This document shows positions 37,105 to 46,986 of a stretch of 64,000 nucleotides of DNA, piece after piece. The stretch is from Bacteroides reticulotermitis JCM 10512 (GTDB taxonomy: Bacteria; Bacteroidota; Bacteroidia; Bacteroidales; Bacteroidaceae), in NCBI RefSeq assembly GCF_000517545.1, contig NZ_BAIV01000006.1, positions 62,001-126,000 on the forward strand, written 5' to 3'. Made by a program: the position numbers and the translations under genes. A model generated the notes under the pieces. The model was not told the origin of the DNA. It ran no database searches and saw only the letters and a program-made list of their open reading frames with translations. Positions within the stretch are counted from its first letter, which is position 1; every line of letters starts with the position of its first letter.

Positions 37105-38694
37105 ATGAAGAAAATATTGATACATATATGGGTTGCGATTCTACTGATAGCAGGAGTTTCCGCCTGCAATGATGATAATGGCAACTACGACTACCAGACG
37201 GAAGAACAAGTTGGCATCATTGAGATAGATACCACAGGAATTCCTAACCGAACCGCCTTTAACCAGTCTTACTATCCGGGCGATGTAATAAACATCACAC
37301 CCAAAATTAAATACGCGCATCCGGAGAATCTGAAATACTCATGGATTGCGTATCCATATCCCTACGAAGCTGTTCAGGTAGGTAATGCGACGATGTATCC
37401 CAAAGCCGATACGCTAAGCCACGAACTGAGCCTAGCCTGGGAAGTGAATTTAAAACCGGGTAACTGGACTACACACTTAATTGTTGAAGACACTGTAAGA
37501 GGTCTTAGTGCCAGCATGAAAATGCAAGAACAGTATTTTAAGATTCTGAAACCGGGCAACCGAAACGGTGTATATGTCCTGTCGGAATACAATGGCCAGA
37601 CAGATATTGACTTCTATACCAGCTCGCTTTGCCTTATTTACGGAAAAGATACGGTAATTCCTCATTATTACAGTGAGGTATGCAAGCAAGGTTTGCTTCC
37701 CGGCAAGCCCAAGTTTATCAGTTGGGGACAAGACTATTATTATGCTTTTACCGAGAACAACGGTTATCGCTTAAACGTATCCGGACTGGAGTTGATGGAA
37801 GACTTTGAAGGAATGTTTTATGATGCTCCGACTTATAACCCTCAGGTCATGAAGTACATCAACAATTGCGAATTCCTTGTAAACGACGGAAAGTTGCATG
37901 TACTCTATACCAACAAGACGAACGATCGTAAATTCTCGGCTCCAATTGGAGGAAACTACAAAGCAGCTACTTACCTGAGCGACGAAACGCGCGTCTCGTG
38001 GGGAGCCATATCGGGAGCTATTAACTCCGATCAAGTTATTTTCGATGAGAAGAGCGTAGGCTTCCGTCCGTATTTCGCACAGGGAACAGAGATCAGTGAA
38101 TTCAAAACGACCGCTTCCGACGCGATTATCAATGCCAAGAAACTGCCTGCGGTTCCACTTGCCATGCAAGGTGCAGAAGGAGGAAAGACGTATGCTGTCG
38201 TTGTTGTTAACAACATTCCTTACCTATACATTATGAAATTCAGCAATGTAATAGACGATGGAGATTTAAGTGGTAACGGAGGAAATTCGATTATCAACTT
38301 AAGCGGTTGTAAAGACATCATGAACATGAAGTACTTCGTATCCAATCATAACGGTTCGGCATTCTTTTACGCTACAGATAAGGCGGTTTACTCCTTCTCT
38401 CCTTCATCCGGACAAACCACGAACTCACTGCTTTATGAATGTACAGGTAGTGAAACCGTGACGTGTACCGACATTTTCTACAGACATGGCGGCGGCGGTT
38501 TCCCAACAGCTGGAGTTATTCTCTGGATCGGTGTTTGGGATGAAGCCGGCAAAGAGGGCAAATTGGTTGAGTTCGAAATAGATCCGAACAATGGTACTCC
38601 GCGATGGATGTGGGGAAGCTCATTCAGTCCGGATCATCAAAATCCGCATATCACTACCGGCTTCGGTAAGATTAAATCAATCGCAGCTAAATAA
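37105..38694 (+). CDS. PKD-like family lipoprotein
   Basis: A 529-residue lipoprotein with lipobox VSAC. The first ~140 residues form an immunoglobulin/PKD-like beta domain (VINITPKIKYAHPENLKYSWIAYP), followed by a long repetitive beta domain that may be a propeller (repeats of the type GKLHVLYTNKTN, AFFYATDKAVYSF). Probably surface exposed and ligand binding. It is the fourth gene of the SusC operon, 21 nt after the DUF4843 gene. Confidence 0.7.
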   Translation: MKKILIHIWVAILLIAGVSACNDDNGNYDYQTEEQVGIIEIDTTGIPNRTAFNQSYYPGDVINITPKIKYAHPENLKYSWIAYPYPYEAVQVGNATMYPKADTLSHELSLAWEVNLKPGNWTTHLIVEDTVRGLSASMKMQEQYFKILKPGNRNGVYVLSEYNGQTDIDFYTSSLCLIYGKDTVIPHYYSEVCKQGLLPGKPKFISWGQDYYYAFTENNGYRLNVSGLELMEDFEGMFYDAPTYNPQVMKYINNCEFLVNDGKLHVLYTNKTNDRKFSAPIGGNYKAATYLSDETRVSWGAISGAINSDQVIFDEKSVGFRPYFAQGTEISEFKTTASDAIINAKKLPAVPLAMQGAEGGKTYAVVVVNNIPYLYIMKFSNVIDDGDLSGNGGNSIINLSGCKDIMNMKYFVSNHNGSAFFYATDKAVYSFSPSSGQTTNSLLYECTGSETVTCTDIFYRHGGGGFPTAGVILWIGVWDEAGKEGKLVEFEIDPNNGTPRWMWGSSFSPDHQNPHITTGFGKIKSIAAK

Positions 38695-38702
38695 TAATTA
38701 TT

Positions 38703-39877
38703 ATGAAAAAGTTAAAAACAGTTCTAGGAGTTTGCTTATCAACTCTTTGTATGCTGAGTTGCCAATCCCAACCCGCTACATCTTACACAATTACAGGTAA
38801 CCTTGAAGGCTTGCCGGAGGGGGCACGTGTGCAGTTGGTCCCAATTAGTCACGACGACGAAAAGCCGCTAGTCGACACAGTAGCCGTTCATGGAAAGTTC
38901 ACGTTCAAAGGGAGTGCCAAAGAGCCGCTATTAGTAGGCCTCAGCATCAATGACATGTATGGACGCTATGCATTTATGCTCGAAAACGGGAAATTGATGA
39001 TCACCGGCAAGGTAACTGTTAACAAACAAGGCGACAATACGTTCGCTCAATTTGCGGACATGAAAGTGGTAGGTTCTCCGTTGACAACAGAGTACCTGAA
39101 AAAGATTAATGTACGCGAGCAGATGGATTCTATCTACAAAGCGAATGCTGAAAAGTTTAAAGACATCAACGAGGCCTTAACTGCTGCTCGTGGTGCGAAA
39201 GACAAGGCTAAGTTGGATTCATTAGCCACAACTGAAGCTATAAAGCGTATGGTGAAGCCGACAAGAAGTTCTTTGCAACGGTCGACAGTACCTATAAGAA
39301 AGCTGTGATGGAAAATAAAGATTCTTTCTGGGGACCTTTGTTGATGATAAGCCTGACCAGTTATTTAAGCGAAGAGATGAAGCCTTGGTACGAAGCACTC
39401 AGTCCCGCAGCCAAAGAATCTTATTATGGTAAGAAGGTAAAAGAAGAACTGTATCCTGCCGGCAAAGTTGGAGCAAAAGTGCCCGGTTTTACAGCCAAGG
39501 GACAGGATGGAAAAGAAGTTTCATTAGCAGAACTATGCCAAGGAAAGAAGTATATCCTGATCGACTTCTGGGCTTCCTGGTGTAATCCTTGCCGCAAAGA
39601 AATCCCTAATTTGAAAAAGCTCTACGCACAGTATGCCGCTAAAGGCTTCCAGATCGTAAGCATTTCCATTGATAAGAAGGAGGCTGAATGGCTGAAAGCA
39701 TTGAAAGAGGAACAACTTACATGGCCTAATTACCGGGATACAGAAGGAATTGCCACCTTATACAAAGTTAAGTTTGTACCTACCATGTATCTGATCGATG
39801 CACAAGGGGTAATGGTTGGAGAAAACCTTCGCGGAGAAGATTTAGCCAATAAACTGGGCGAGCTTTTTGGCAAGTAA
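38703..39877 (+). CDS. TlpA-like thioredoxin lipoprotein with DUF4369-type N-terminus, frameshifted
   Basis: Joined, the protein has ~391 residues. It begins with a lipoprotein signal (lipobox MLSC), then a DUF4369-like domain (SYTITGNLEGLPEGARVQL), a helical linker and a C-terminal thioredoxin-like TlpA/AhpC domain with FWASWCNPCRKEIPNL. It is a periplasm-facing or surface disulfide reductase. The break at 39236-39239 is loss of one C (AAGCCT read as AAGCT), restoring EAYKAYGEADKKFFATVDS. It is the last gene of the SusC operon and is followed by a terminator. Confidence 0.82.
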
Positions 39878-39989
39878 TCCGGCAGAATTAGAAACAGAGC
39901 TTCTGCGACTGAGCTGAAGAGCATGTTTGGGTAATACTTTTCTGCTTTGTATTTTACAGCGAAGTTCTGATAACGAATATAACTGTCGA

Positions 39990-40019
39990 GGGGGCTGTCT
40001 GAGAAATCGGATAGCCCCC
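39990..40019 (+). terminator. Terminator of the SusC operon
   Basis: A 10-bp stem with one G-T pair (GGGGGCTGTC with GATAGCCCCC, 10-nt loop) lies 112 nt after the last stop. The T tract is weak, so confidence is moderate. Confidence 0.55.
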
Positions 40020-40591
40020 TACTCTATCCCCTACCCTGAAGAATCAGCCGACTATCTTTACCGATATACCGAAGCCTTCAAGCAGACTTTACACTAACTA
40101 TCACCTCCAGCGAAACACAATCGCCTCGAGTCGAAAGCCGTCCTCTAAAAGACTAATAAAAATAAAATATTTCCTAATCTCAAAAACAGTACCAACAACA
40201 GAGATTGTGGTTGTAAGAATTATCAGAACCATTTTTATGCGCCCCCTATCAACTACTAATTAATTCATAAAACGCCAATTAAAACGGTCAATTCACTGCC
40301 ACAACGACCAACTGCCACCTTATGTTTCTCCCAGCGAGTGTTTTTTGATAAAATCCAACACTAAGCGTAAGTATATAGTAAAAATATAGATAAACTTTCC
40401 CACCACTATTTAAAGTGAAGTTATACTCAACTACCCTGCTTGCTAAAAGAAGTTCCGGAACCGTTGTGCAAGAAACGTAACCTAAAGAACCGTTTGTTTG
40501 GTTAACTCTTGAATCCGAGTAGCTGCATACCCAACATTCTCTTCTAAATGATGGGAGTATATGCGAACAGTACAATATCCGTGTAACCATT
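40020..40591. other. Gap before repeat copy B, nothing recognised
   Basis: No supported gene. A minus-strand open frame at 40288-40590 has no recognisable domain, no good start and low-complexity composition, so it is not called. Confidence 0.45.
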
Positions 40592-40635
40592 CTGTGTTCC
40601 TAATTTCATCATCAAGGCTTGATAGAAGCACTCTG

Positions 40636-41164
40636 CACAATGATACAACACTCTTATGACTAAATCACTTTTTGGCGTATCATTCAGTATATCAATCAAT
40701 TGCAATGCGCCTTCTTTTTTGGAATCACTTTATTCTGAGGAGCGATAGCTAGTGCTCATCTTCTCAAAAAACAGACTATTCAATTCACCAAACAAGTCTT
40801 TTCTTAAACCGTATTGTGCGCAACTATTCGTAAATTTAAGCAGTCTTTATTGTGCTGATAATCTTCTCATTAGCTGTTTCACATATTATGCGACAGCTGT
40901 TCCACAATATGTGCGACGCGTGTTCCACATTATGTGAGTCAGCCGTTCCACAGATGTGGAACAGGAAATATAATAGGCAAAGATGCTTTTGTCTAGTTGT
41001 TTGCTACTATCTGCTGGAAGATTTTTGTTAAGTACAAATCCTTTGGAAATCGGCAATATCTATTGAGTAAATCAGTATAAGAAAAGTAGGCGCATTGTAG
41101 TAGGCTTTCAATCAGCATTTTACAGCAAAAAGTGACTATGACATGAAAGTGTTGTATCATTGTG
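40636..41164. repeat. 529-bp non-coding repeat, copy B, inverted relative to copy A
   Basis: The element starts with the same CACAATGATACAACACTCTT as copy A and ends with an imperfect complement (AGTGTTGTATCATTGTG). Its length equals that of copy A, and its content matches the reverse complement of A throughout: the segment with GAAGGCGCATTGCAAT is on the left here and on the right in A. Similarity to A continues past the right end for about 35 bp (AACTCGCTTAAATTGC), and to copy C past the left end (40592-40612). The copies differ by many substitutions, so they are not recent duplicates. Confidence 0.75.
40880..40962. repeat. Array of four dyads with 23-bp period inside repeat copy B
   Basis: Dyads CACA-TAT-TATG, CACA-ATA-TGTG, CACA-TTA-TGTG and GTTCCACA-GA-TGTGGAAC have centres at 40885, 40908, 40931 and 40953.5, i.e. 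steps of 23, 23 and 22.5 bp. This mirrors the array of copy A in inverted order, including the shorter step next to the GTTCCACA dyad. Individual dyad arms differ between copies while the spacing is kept. Confidence 0.75.
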
Positions 41165-41200
41165 CAACTCGCTTAAATTGCATATTTTACCGGTTTACTG

Positions 41201-41919
41201 ATTCATAAATACAAGCCATCTCTCCATATTTATGCTGATATGATGGGCGCAATCCTACTCACTGCAATATTGCCATAAAGCAGCAGGATGATAAATACTC
41301 ATACGACGAAGAGCAATTGAGAAACAATACGCTGGTCTATTTGATAGCTTATGGAGCATCAATGAGAATAGTAAATCTTCGTGCAAATTCACCGAACCGA
41401 ATCAGCGGTTTTATAAGTGAAATATTTACAACAAACATTCCTATATAAAGCAATAAAAGTCAAATTGTAAAAGAATAGCAGCTGCCAGTTTAGTGAAACC
41501 TTATTTAAATGTATATATCGAATAATTAAGCCATAACTCATTACAAGAAGTCGAAAGACAAAAAGATTCAAGTACAACAAACGACTAACTCGTGTACAGC
41601 AAATGACTAAGATAACTAACCTTATAAAAAAGACTCTTCGACACATACCTTCAATCGCAGCGAAGGCTATTCAATATAAAAAACATTTGCATGCATCTAT
41701 TCGGCCAATTTCCGAGAAAGCCAAACACACCGGAATCGTTTTAAATATCACCGGATGTAGCGGCTTACTCAGGATTATTAAATCAGCCTCAGCGACTGAA
41801 ACAAAATATTGCGCTGGATTTTTTATCGTCCCAATGTTTTTTTCATTACCTTTACCACATCTTACAAACCTTTGTAAGGCCGATCTATTTATTCATCCTA
41901 AACGAACGATTGTACAACG
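41201..41919. other. Gap after repeat copy B, no supported gene
   Basis: A plus-strand frame around 41240-41440 reads like a coding remnant (NIAIKQQDDKYSYDEEQLR) but lacks a start and a recognisable family. A frame at 41603-41929 overlaps the DUF1622 start and looks spurious. No clear promoter or hairpin was found. Confidence 0.4.
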
Positions 41920-42285
41920 ATGCTACTGACTTTTTTAAACTTATTGGCAACTATCATCAGCATTATCAGTTTGCTGATTGTTACTTATGGTGTACTCATT
42001 GGATTTATAGCGTTCCTGCGCAATGAATTCAAACGTTTCGATGGCACCTATACGACGAATAATATCCGTCAGCTTAGAGTAAACTTCGGTAGCTACCTGC
42101 TACTGGGACTCGAGTTCCTCATCGCCTCGGATATACTAAAAACAGTATTAGACCCCGCACTCGATGAACTCGCCATACTGGGAGGCGTTGTAGTGGTCCG
42201 AACCGTGCTATCTGTATTCCTGAATAAAGAAATACGCGAGTTGGCCGAAGATAAAGACGCATCCGGCGAAGAAAAAGCAGCGTAA
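41920..42285 (+). CDS. DUF1622 family membrane protein
   Basis: A 121-residue inner-membrane protein with three hydrophobic helices (~5-30, ~50-68, ~78-98) and the conserved LRVNFGSYLLLGLEFLIASDILKT segment of DUF1622. Function is unknown. It ends 20 nt before the stop of the convergent FKBP gene. Confidence 0.85.
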   Translation: MLLTFLNLLATIISIISLLIVTYGVLIGFIAFLRNEFKRFDGTYTTNNIRQLRVNFGSYLLLGLEFLIASDILKTVLDPALDELAILGGVVVVRTVLSVFLNKEIRELAEDKDASGEEKAA

Positions 42286-42305
42286 GTAAGCCCTTGCGAG
42301 AAAAG

Positions 42306-42706
42306 TTAGGCGATGCCCAGCAACTCGACTTCGAAAACCAAGGTTGAGAAGGCCGGAATCGGACCGGAAGAGCGACCACCATATCCCATTGTATAGGGAT
42401 ATAAACCACCCATTTATCACCAACGCGCATTTGCTGAAGCGCCAATTGCCAACCTTCAATCACCTCGGTAAGGCGAAATGCCTCCGGATAGCCACGTTGA
42501 TAGGAGTTGTCGAATACACGTCCGTTAATCAAACTACCCTTATAATGCACCGTAACGATGCTTCGGGCACCGGGCTTCTGAGTGCTCGTACCCTTTTCCA
42601 GGACTTTATAATAGATACCACACGGCAATGCAAAGACCTCTTCTTGCACAGCAAGCTCCTGAAGAAACTTCAAATTATCTTCTTTATAAACTTCTTTCTT
42701 TCCCAT
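42306..42706 (-). CDS. FKBP-type peptidyl-prolyl isomerase, frameshifted
   Basis: Joined, it has ~133 residues. The FKBP domain is recognisable: [46 protein letters not shown], then after the break [29 protein letters not shown]. The break at about 42393-42399 needs one more base. It catalyses cis-trans isomerisation of prolyl bonds; no signal peptide is present from the chosen ATG (42706), so it is cytoplasmic. An in-frame upstream ATG at 42739 would add 11 residues and is less likely. Confidence 0.8.
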
Positions 42707-42755
42707 TATTATATTGTATACTCTTTTAGAATCTGGCAATCATCATCAATCCGTG

Positions 42756-43784
42756 TTACTTCCCATTCAGAAGCCGTTGTTTGTAGTCTTGTACGCGAAA
42801 GGGAGCATATAGAATATAATTACACTCCAAAGGCTGATTCGCAGCCAGTGCCGGACTCCAGACAGGCATTTGCTTGACAACCCGCAAAACTTCTTCCGCA
42901 AACTGAGGATGAGTTGACTCTAAGATATGTGGTCGTAGAATTTCGCCTCCCTTGTCGATTGTAAATTCACAAAGAACATATCCCTTAATGTCCTTCGCTA
43001 ATAGTTCTTTCGGATACACAACCTGTTCGAACACATAGCGTTCAGGAGTTACACGAGGAAATGTAGGCCCTTTCTCCACCGCTTTCCGATTCGGCGAACG
43101 CTGGACACCAAGCGTATAAATCCCCATGTAGATAGGTCGTTTATGCGCATTCGGCTGTTCTTTACTACGTTTCTGCAATTCCTTCAGCAGAGCGGTGGCC
43201 TCCTCAGCCAATGTCTTTTCCGATATATTCCCTCCGGTCGACAACAGATAGGCCGATTCGCAAAGAAGAACCAGACGTCCCATCAGCATTTCCTTCTGAG
43301 GCATCCATTTCCGCCCCATCATCACATGACCTTGCGCATCTGTAGATGAAACATAGTAAGCGGTTCCATCCAATCCGACCGCTGTGCCGTCCATATCTTG
43401 TATCTGACTGGTAACCAAACGGAAGATCAGGCCCAAAGATTGATAAAGAGACGGGCTAATTACAACCGAATGATTATTCACTTTAACCATTTTCTTATCG
43501 GCTTGCCAATAAGTACGCGACAACGTGTTTGAGATCAAACAAGTTCGTCCATTTCTTTTCTCTACCGACATGGCATATTCGGGCGAAAAAGAGGGAATTA
43601 CCGTAAAACAGGCATAAGGCTTTTTCTGAAATCCGGTATGCAGTAAAGAGAATACATTCCGGTAATATTCGCCAAGCTCACCGGGGTACTTATCGACCGA
43701 TCGTACCGGATCGAGGTAATCCACCTGAGCAAACAAAGGAAAGGAAAAAAGCAATATCTGTAAAATGACAACAAACCTTTTCAT
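42756..43784 (-). CDS. TonB C-terminal-domain exported protein
   Basis: A ~342-residue protein with a signal peptide (MKRFVVILQILLFSFPLFAQ) and a C-terminal TonB-like domain (YVLCEFTIDKGGEILRPHILESTHPQFAEEVLRVVKQMPVWSPALAANQPL). The central ~200 residues match nothing I know. Unlike classical TonB it has no N-terminal membrane anchor with proline-rich linker, so it is probably a periplasmic or outer-membrane-associated relative, not the main energy transducer. The frame extends to 43817, but the -7 box TATCTTTG (43815-43822, minus strand) overlaps that ATG, so 43784 is the start. Confidence 0.7.
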   Translation of the reverse strand: MKRFVVILQILLFSFPLFAQVDYLDPVRSVDKYPGELGEYYRNVFSLLHTGFQKKPYACFTVIPSFSPEYAMSVEKRNGRTCLISNTLSRTYWQADKKMVKVNNHSVVISPSLYQSLGLIFRLVTSQIQDMDGTAVGLDGTAYYVSSTDAQGHVMMGRKWMPQKEMLMGRLVLLCESAYLLSTGGNISEKTLAEEATALLKELQKRSKEQPNAHKRPIYMGIYTLGVQRSPNRKAVEKGPTFPRVTPERYVFEQVVYPKELLAKDIKGYVLCEFTIDKGGEILRPHILESTHPQFAEEVLRVVKQMPVWSPALAANQPLECNYILYAPFRVQDYKQRLLNGK

Positions 43785-43853
43785 ACGCAGTCCGTTTTCT
43801 GTATAATCTGATAACAAAGATAGGATTTATTTCGATGTATTGCGATAAAATTA

Positions 43854-43861
43854 TATCTTTG
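43854..43861 (+). promoter_or_regulatory. Promoter -7 box of pheS
   Basis: TATCTTTG, 41 nt before the pheS ATG, divergent from the promoter of the TonB-domain gene. Confidence 0.5.
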
Positions 43862-43902
43862 CAGGGTTTTTATCAAAGATACGAATACAATACATCAAAA
43901 AT

Positions 43903-44922
43903 ATGATAGCTAAGATTGAACAACTTCTGAAAGAGGTGGAAGCATTGAAAGCCTCCAATGCCGAAGAACTCGAAGCTCTCCGCATCAAATTCCTCAGCAA
44001 GAAGGGAGCCATAAACGACTTGATGGCTGACTTCCGCAACGTTCCTGCCGAATTGAAAAAAGAGGTCGGCATGAGACTGAATGAGCTAAAAGACAAAGCT
44101 CAGGATAAGATTAACGTTCTGAAAGAACAATTTGAGAATCAAGATAACAGTTGCGATGGATTGGATCTCACCCGTTCGGCCTATCCGATCAAGTTAGGCA
44201 CTCGTCACCCCCTCACAATCGTTAAAAACGAAGTTATTGATATCTTCGCCCGTTTGGGATTCAGCATTGCCGAAGGCCCGGAAATAGAAGACGATTGGCA
44301 TGTGTTCTCGGCACTTAACTTTGCCGAAGATCACCCGGCACGCGATATGCAAGATACATTCTTCATTGAAGCTCAACCGGATGTGGTGCTACGTACACAT
44401 ACATCCTCGGTACAAAGCCGTGTAATGGAAGTGACTCAACCTCCTATCCGCATCATTTGCCCGGGACGCGTCTATCGTAATGAAGCGATCAGCTACCGCG
44501 CACACTGTTTCTTCCATCAGGTAGAAGCGTTATATATCGATAAGGACGTTTCCTTTACCGACTTAAAACAAGTTCTGCTGCTCTTCGCTAAAGAAATGTT
44601 TGGAGCCGATACAAAGATCCGCCTCCGTCCATCCTATTTTCCATTCACAGAACCTAGCGCTGAAATGGACATCAGCTGTAACATCTGTGGAGGAAAGGGT
44701 TGCCCGTTCTGCAAACATACCGGTTGGGTAGAGATTCTGGGTTGCGGCATGGTAGATCCGAATGTACTCAAGGCGAACGGAATCGACAGCAAGGTATACA
44801 GCGGTTACGCACTGGGCATGGGTATCGAACGTATAACGAACCTCAAATATCAGGTGAAAGACCTCCGTATGTTCTCCGAAAACGATACACGTTTCCTCAA
44901 AGAGTTCGAAGCGGCCTATTAA
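43903..44922 (+). CDS. pheS: Phenylalanyl-tRNA synthetase alpha subunit
   Basis: A 339-residue subunit of the class II synthetase that charges tRNA-Phe. The N-terminal coiled coil (~1-85) binds tRNA. The catalytic core shows motif 1 (TIVKNEVIDIFARLGFSIAEGPEIEDDWHVF), motif 2 (RIICPGRVYRNEAIS) and motif 3 (GYALGMGIERI), plus FPFTEPSAEMD. Full length. The beta subunit is not adjacent, which is normal in Bacteroides. A hairpin terminator follows. Confidence 0.97.
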   Translation: MIAKIEQLLKEVEALKASNAEELEALRIKFLSKKGAINDLMADFRNVPAELKKEVGMRLNELKDKAQDKINVLKEQFENQDNSCDGLDLTRSAYPIKLGTRHPLTIVKNEVIDIFARLGFSIAEGPEIEDDWHVFSALNFAEDHPARDMQDTFFIEAQPDVVLRTHTSSVQSRVMEVTQPPIRIICPGRVYRNEAISYRAHCFFHQVEALYIDKDVSFTDLKQVLLLFAKEMFGADTKIRLRPSYFPFTEPSAEMDISCNICGGKGCPFCKHTGWVEILGCGMVDPNVLKANGIDSKVYSGYALGMGIERITNLKYQVKDLRMFSENDTRFLKEFEAAY

Positions 44923-44980
44923 CGAAGTCAATACGTATTTACGTCAGTTCTGACATAACTCAATACTAATATGAAAGCTA

Positions 44981-45016
44981 CTCCCCCTTCTCGCAATGAG
45001 ATGGGGGAGACTTTAT
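44981..45016 (+). terminator. Terminator after pheS
   Basis: A 12-bp stem with one mismatch (CTCCCCC..CTC pairing GAG..GGGGGAG, 5-nt loop), followed by ACTTTATTTC, 58 nt after the pheS stop and just before the MFS gene. Confidence 0.65.
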
Positions 45017-45022
45017 TTCATC

Positions 45023-46221
45023 ATGGCAAAAGATAAACTTGTTACCTCCGGTTACTGTTTCATCTTAGCAGCCAACTTTCTACTTTACTTTGGCTTTTGG
45101 TTGCTAATCCCCGTCCTGCCGTTCTATTTATCCGAAATATTTCAGGTAGGCAACTCCGCTATCGGTATCGTCCTGTCGTGCTATACCATAGCCGCTCTAT
45201 GCATCCGCCCCTTTTCCGGTTATCTCCTCGATACATTCGCTCGCAAACCGCTTTACTTATTCGCCTATTTCATCTTTGCCATGATGTTTGGCGGATATCT
45301 GATTGCCGGCTCTCTTACCTTATTTATACTCTTCCGGGTGCTGCATGGCGTATCATTCGGTATGGTGACCGTAGGAGGCAATACGGTGGTTATCGACATT
45401 ATGCCTCCTCACGTCGAGGCGAAGGGCTTGGCTACTATGGCTTGACAAACAACATCGCGATGTCTATCGGCCCCATGTTCGGGTTATTCCTGCACGACGC
45501 CGGGGTATCTTTTCCCACAATCTTCTGCTTTGCTTTCGGAGCCTGTTTAGTCGGGCTGCTATCCGCCAGTTTAGTCAAAACGCCCTATAAGCCGCCTGTA
45601 GTCCGTGAGCCGATCTCACTCGACCGCTTTATTTTATTGAAAGGCATGCCGGCAGGTTTCAGTCTACTCCTACTCTCCATTCCTTATGGAATGACAACCA
45701 ATTACGTAGCCATGTATGCCCGTCAGATAGGTATCAACGCACAAACCGGATTCTTCTTCACTTTCATGGCCATAGGAATGGCAATCTCCCGCATATTCTC
45801 CGGGAGAATCGTAGACCGGGGGAAAATAACGCAGGTTATATCCGCAGGTTTATACGTCGTTGTGGTTAGCTTTTTCTTACTGGCCGCTTGTGTATATATC
45901 ATAAAATGGGACAGCATGGCTTGCACGATTCTGTTTTTTTGCATAGCTTTGCTGTTAGGCATTGGCTTTGGCATTATGTTCCCGGCATTCAACACGTTGT
46001 TTGTCAATCTCGCACCAAACAATCAGCGGGGAACAGCTACCTCAACCTACCTTACATCTTGGGATGTAGGCATTGGCATAGGTATGTTATCGGGTGGATA
46101 TATTGCTGAAATCAGTAGTTTCGATAAAGCCTACCTTGTGGGTGCCTGCCTGACGGTGTTGTCCGCTCTCTACTTCGGTTTGAAAGTAACGCCGCATTAT
46201 CATAAAAACAAGTTAAGATGA
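45023..46221 (+). CDS. MFS transporter, frameshifted
   Basis: Joined, it is a ~400-residue major facilitator with 12 hydrophobic helices and the MFS loop motif GYLLDTFARKPLYL between helices 2 and 3. The break is at 45403-45408 (ATGCCTCC, one base missing); restoring it gives IDIMPSSRRGEGLGYYGLTNN. Substrate unknown; the EGLGYYGL segment is common in drug/sugar efflux-type members. The start at 45023 (MAKDKLVTSGYC) lies after the terminator. The stop overlaps the nth start by 4 nt. Confidence 0.82.
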
Positions 46222-46895
46222 GAAAGAAAGAACGCTATGAGAAAGTAATAACCTGGTTTCAGGAAAATGTACCGGTAGCCGAAACGGAGTTACACTACAA
46301 CGATCCATTCGAACTACTGATCGCTGTTATTCTCTCGGCCCAATGCACAGACAAACGGGTAAACATCGTCACTCCGCCACTCTATCAGGACTTCCCCACT
46401 CCGGAAGCGATGGCTGCCAGTAGCCCGGAGGTGATATTCGAATACGTACGTACGGTTTCCTATCCCAATAATAAAGCCAAACACTTAGTTGGCATGGCAC
46501 GTATGCTCGTGGCGGATTTCGACAGTCAGGTACCAGACAATCTGGACGATTTAATAAAGTTACCGGGGGTGGGACGTAAAACCGCCAACGTTATTCAATC
46601 CGTAGTATTCAAGAAAGCGGCCATGGCAGTAGACACGCATGTTTTTCGCGTCAGTCATCGCATCGGCTTAGTCTCAAAGACTTGTACTACCCCGTATAGT
46701 GTGGAGAAAGAGTTGGTAAAACATATTCCGGAAGATCTTATTCCCATTGCTCATCACTGGCTGATACTTCACGGACGCTACATTTGCCAGGCCAGAACAC
46801 CGAAATGTGAAGTGTGCGGTTTGCAAATGATGTGCAAATATTTCTGTGATACGTATAAAGTAAGTAAAGAGAAGCCAGAGGGCAAGAATAAATAA
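46218..46895 (+). CDS. nth: Endonuclease III
   Basis: A 225-residue DNA glycosylase/AP lyase that removes oxidised pyrimidines. The helix-hairpin-helix LPGVGRKTANVIQSV carries the catalytic Lys, VDTHVFRVSHRI the catalytic Asp, and the C-terminal C-x6-C-x2-C-x5-C motif binds a 4Fe-4S cluster. Full length with a charged tail. It overlaps the MFS gene by 4 nt (ATGA), so the two are co-translated. Confidence 0.96.
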   Translation: MRKKERYEKVITWFQENVPVAETELHYNDPFELLIAVILSAQCTDKRVNIVTPPLYQDFPTPEAMAASSPEVIFEYVRTVSYPNNKAKHLVGMARMLVADFDSQVPDNLDDLIKLPGVGRKTANVIQSVVFKKAAMAVDTHVFRVSHRIGLVSKTCTTPYSVEKELVKHIPEDLIPIAHHWLILHGRYICQARTPKCEVCGLQMMCKYFCDTYKVSKEKPEGKNK

Positions 46896-46926
46896 CAAAT
46901 TCATAGCAAAAAAGAGAAAATAATAG

Positions 46927-46934
46927 TAACTTTG
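46927..46934 (+). promoter_or_regulatory. Promoter -7 box of pgk
   Basis: TAACTTTG matches TAnnTTTG, 52 nt before pgk. Confidence 0.5.
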
Positions 46935-46986
46935 CACTCATTAAAATTATAAGAGAGACTAACACTTTTAAATAAATTAGAGTATT

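Noticed and set aside
40288..40590. 100-codon minus-strand open frame
   Set aside because: No recognisable family, no promoter, and located in a degraded gap next to the repeat.
41603..41929. 108-codon plus-strand open frame
   Set aside because: It overlaps the start of the DUF1622 gene, shows no domain or sensible composition, and looks spurious.
42756..43784. Main TonB energy transducer
   Set aside because: The C-terminal domain fits, but there is a cleavable-looking signal and no N-terminal anchor or proline-rich linker, and no exbB/exbD nearby.
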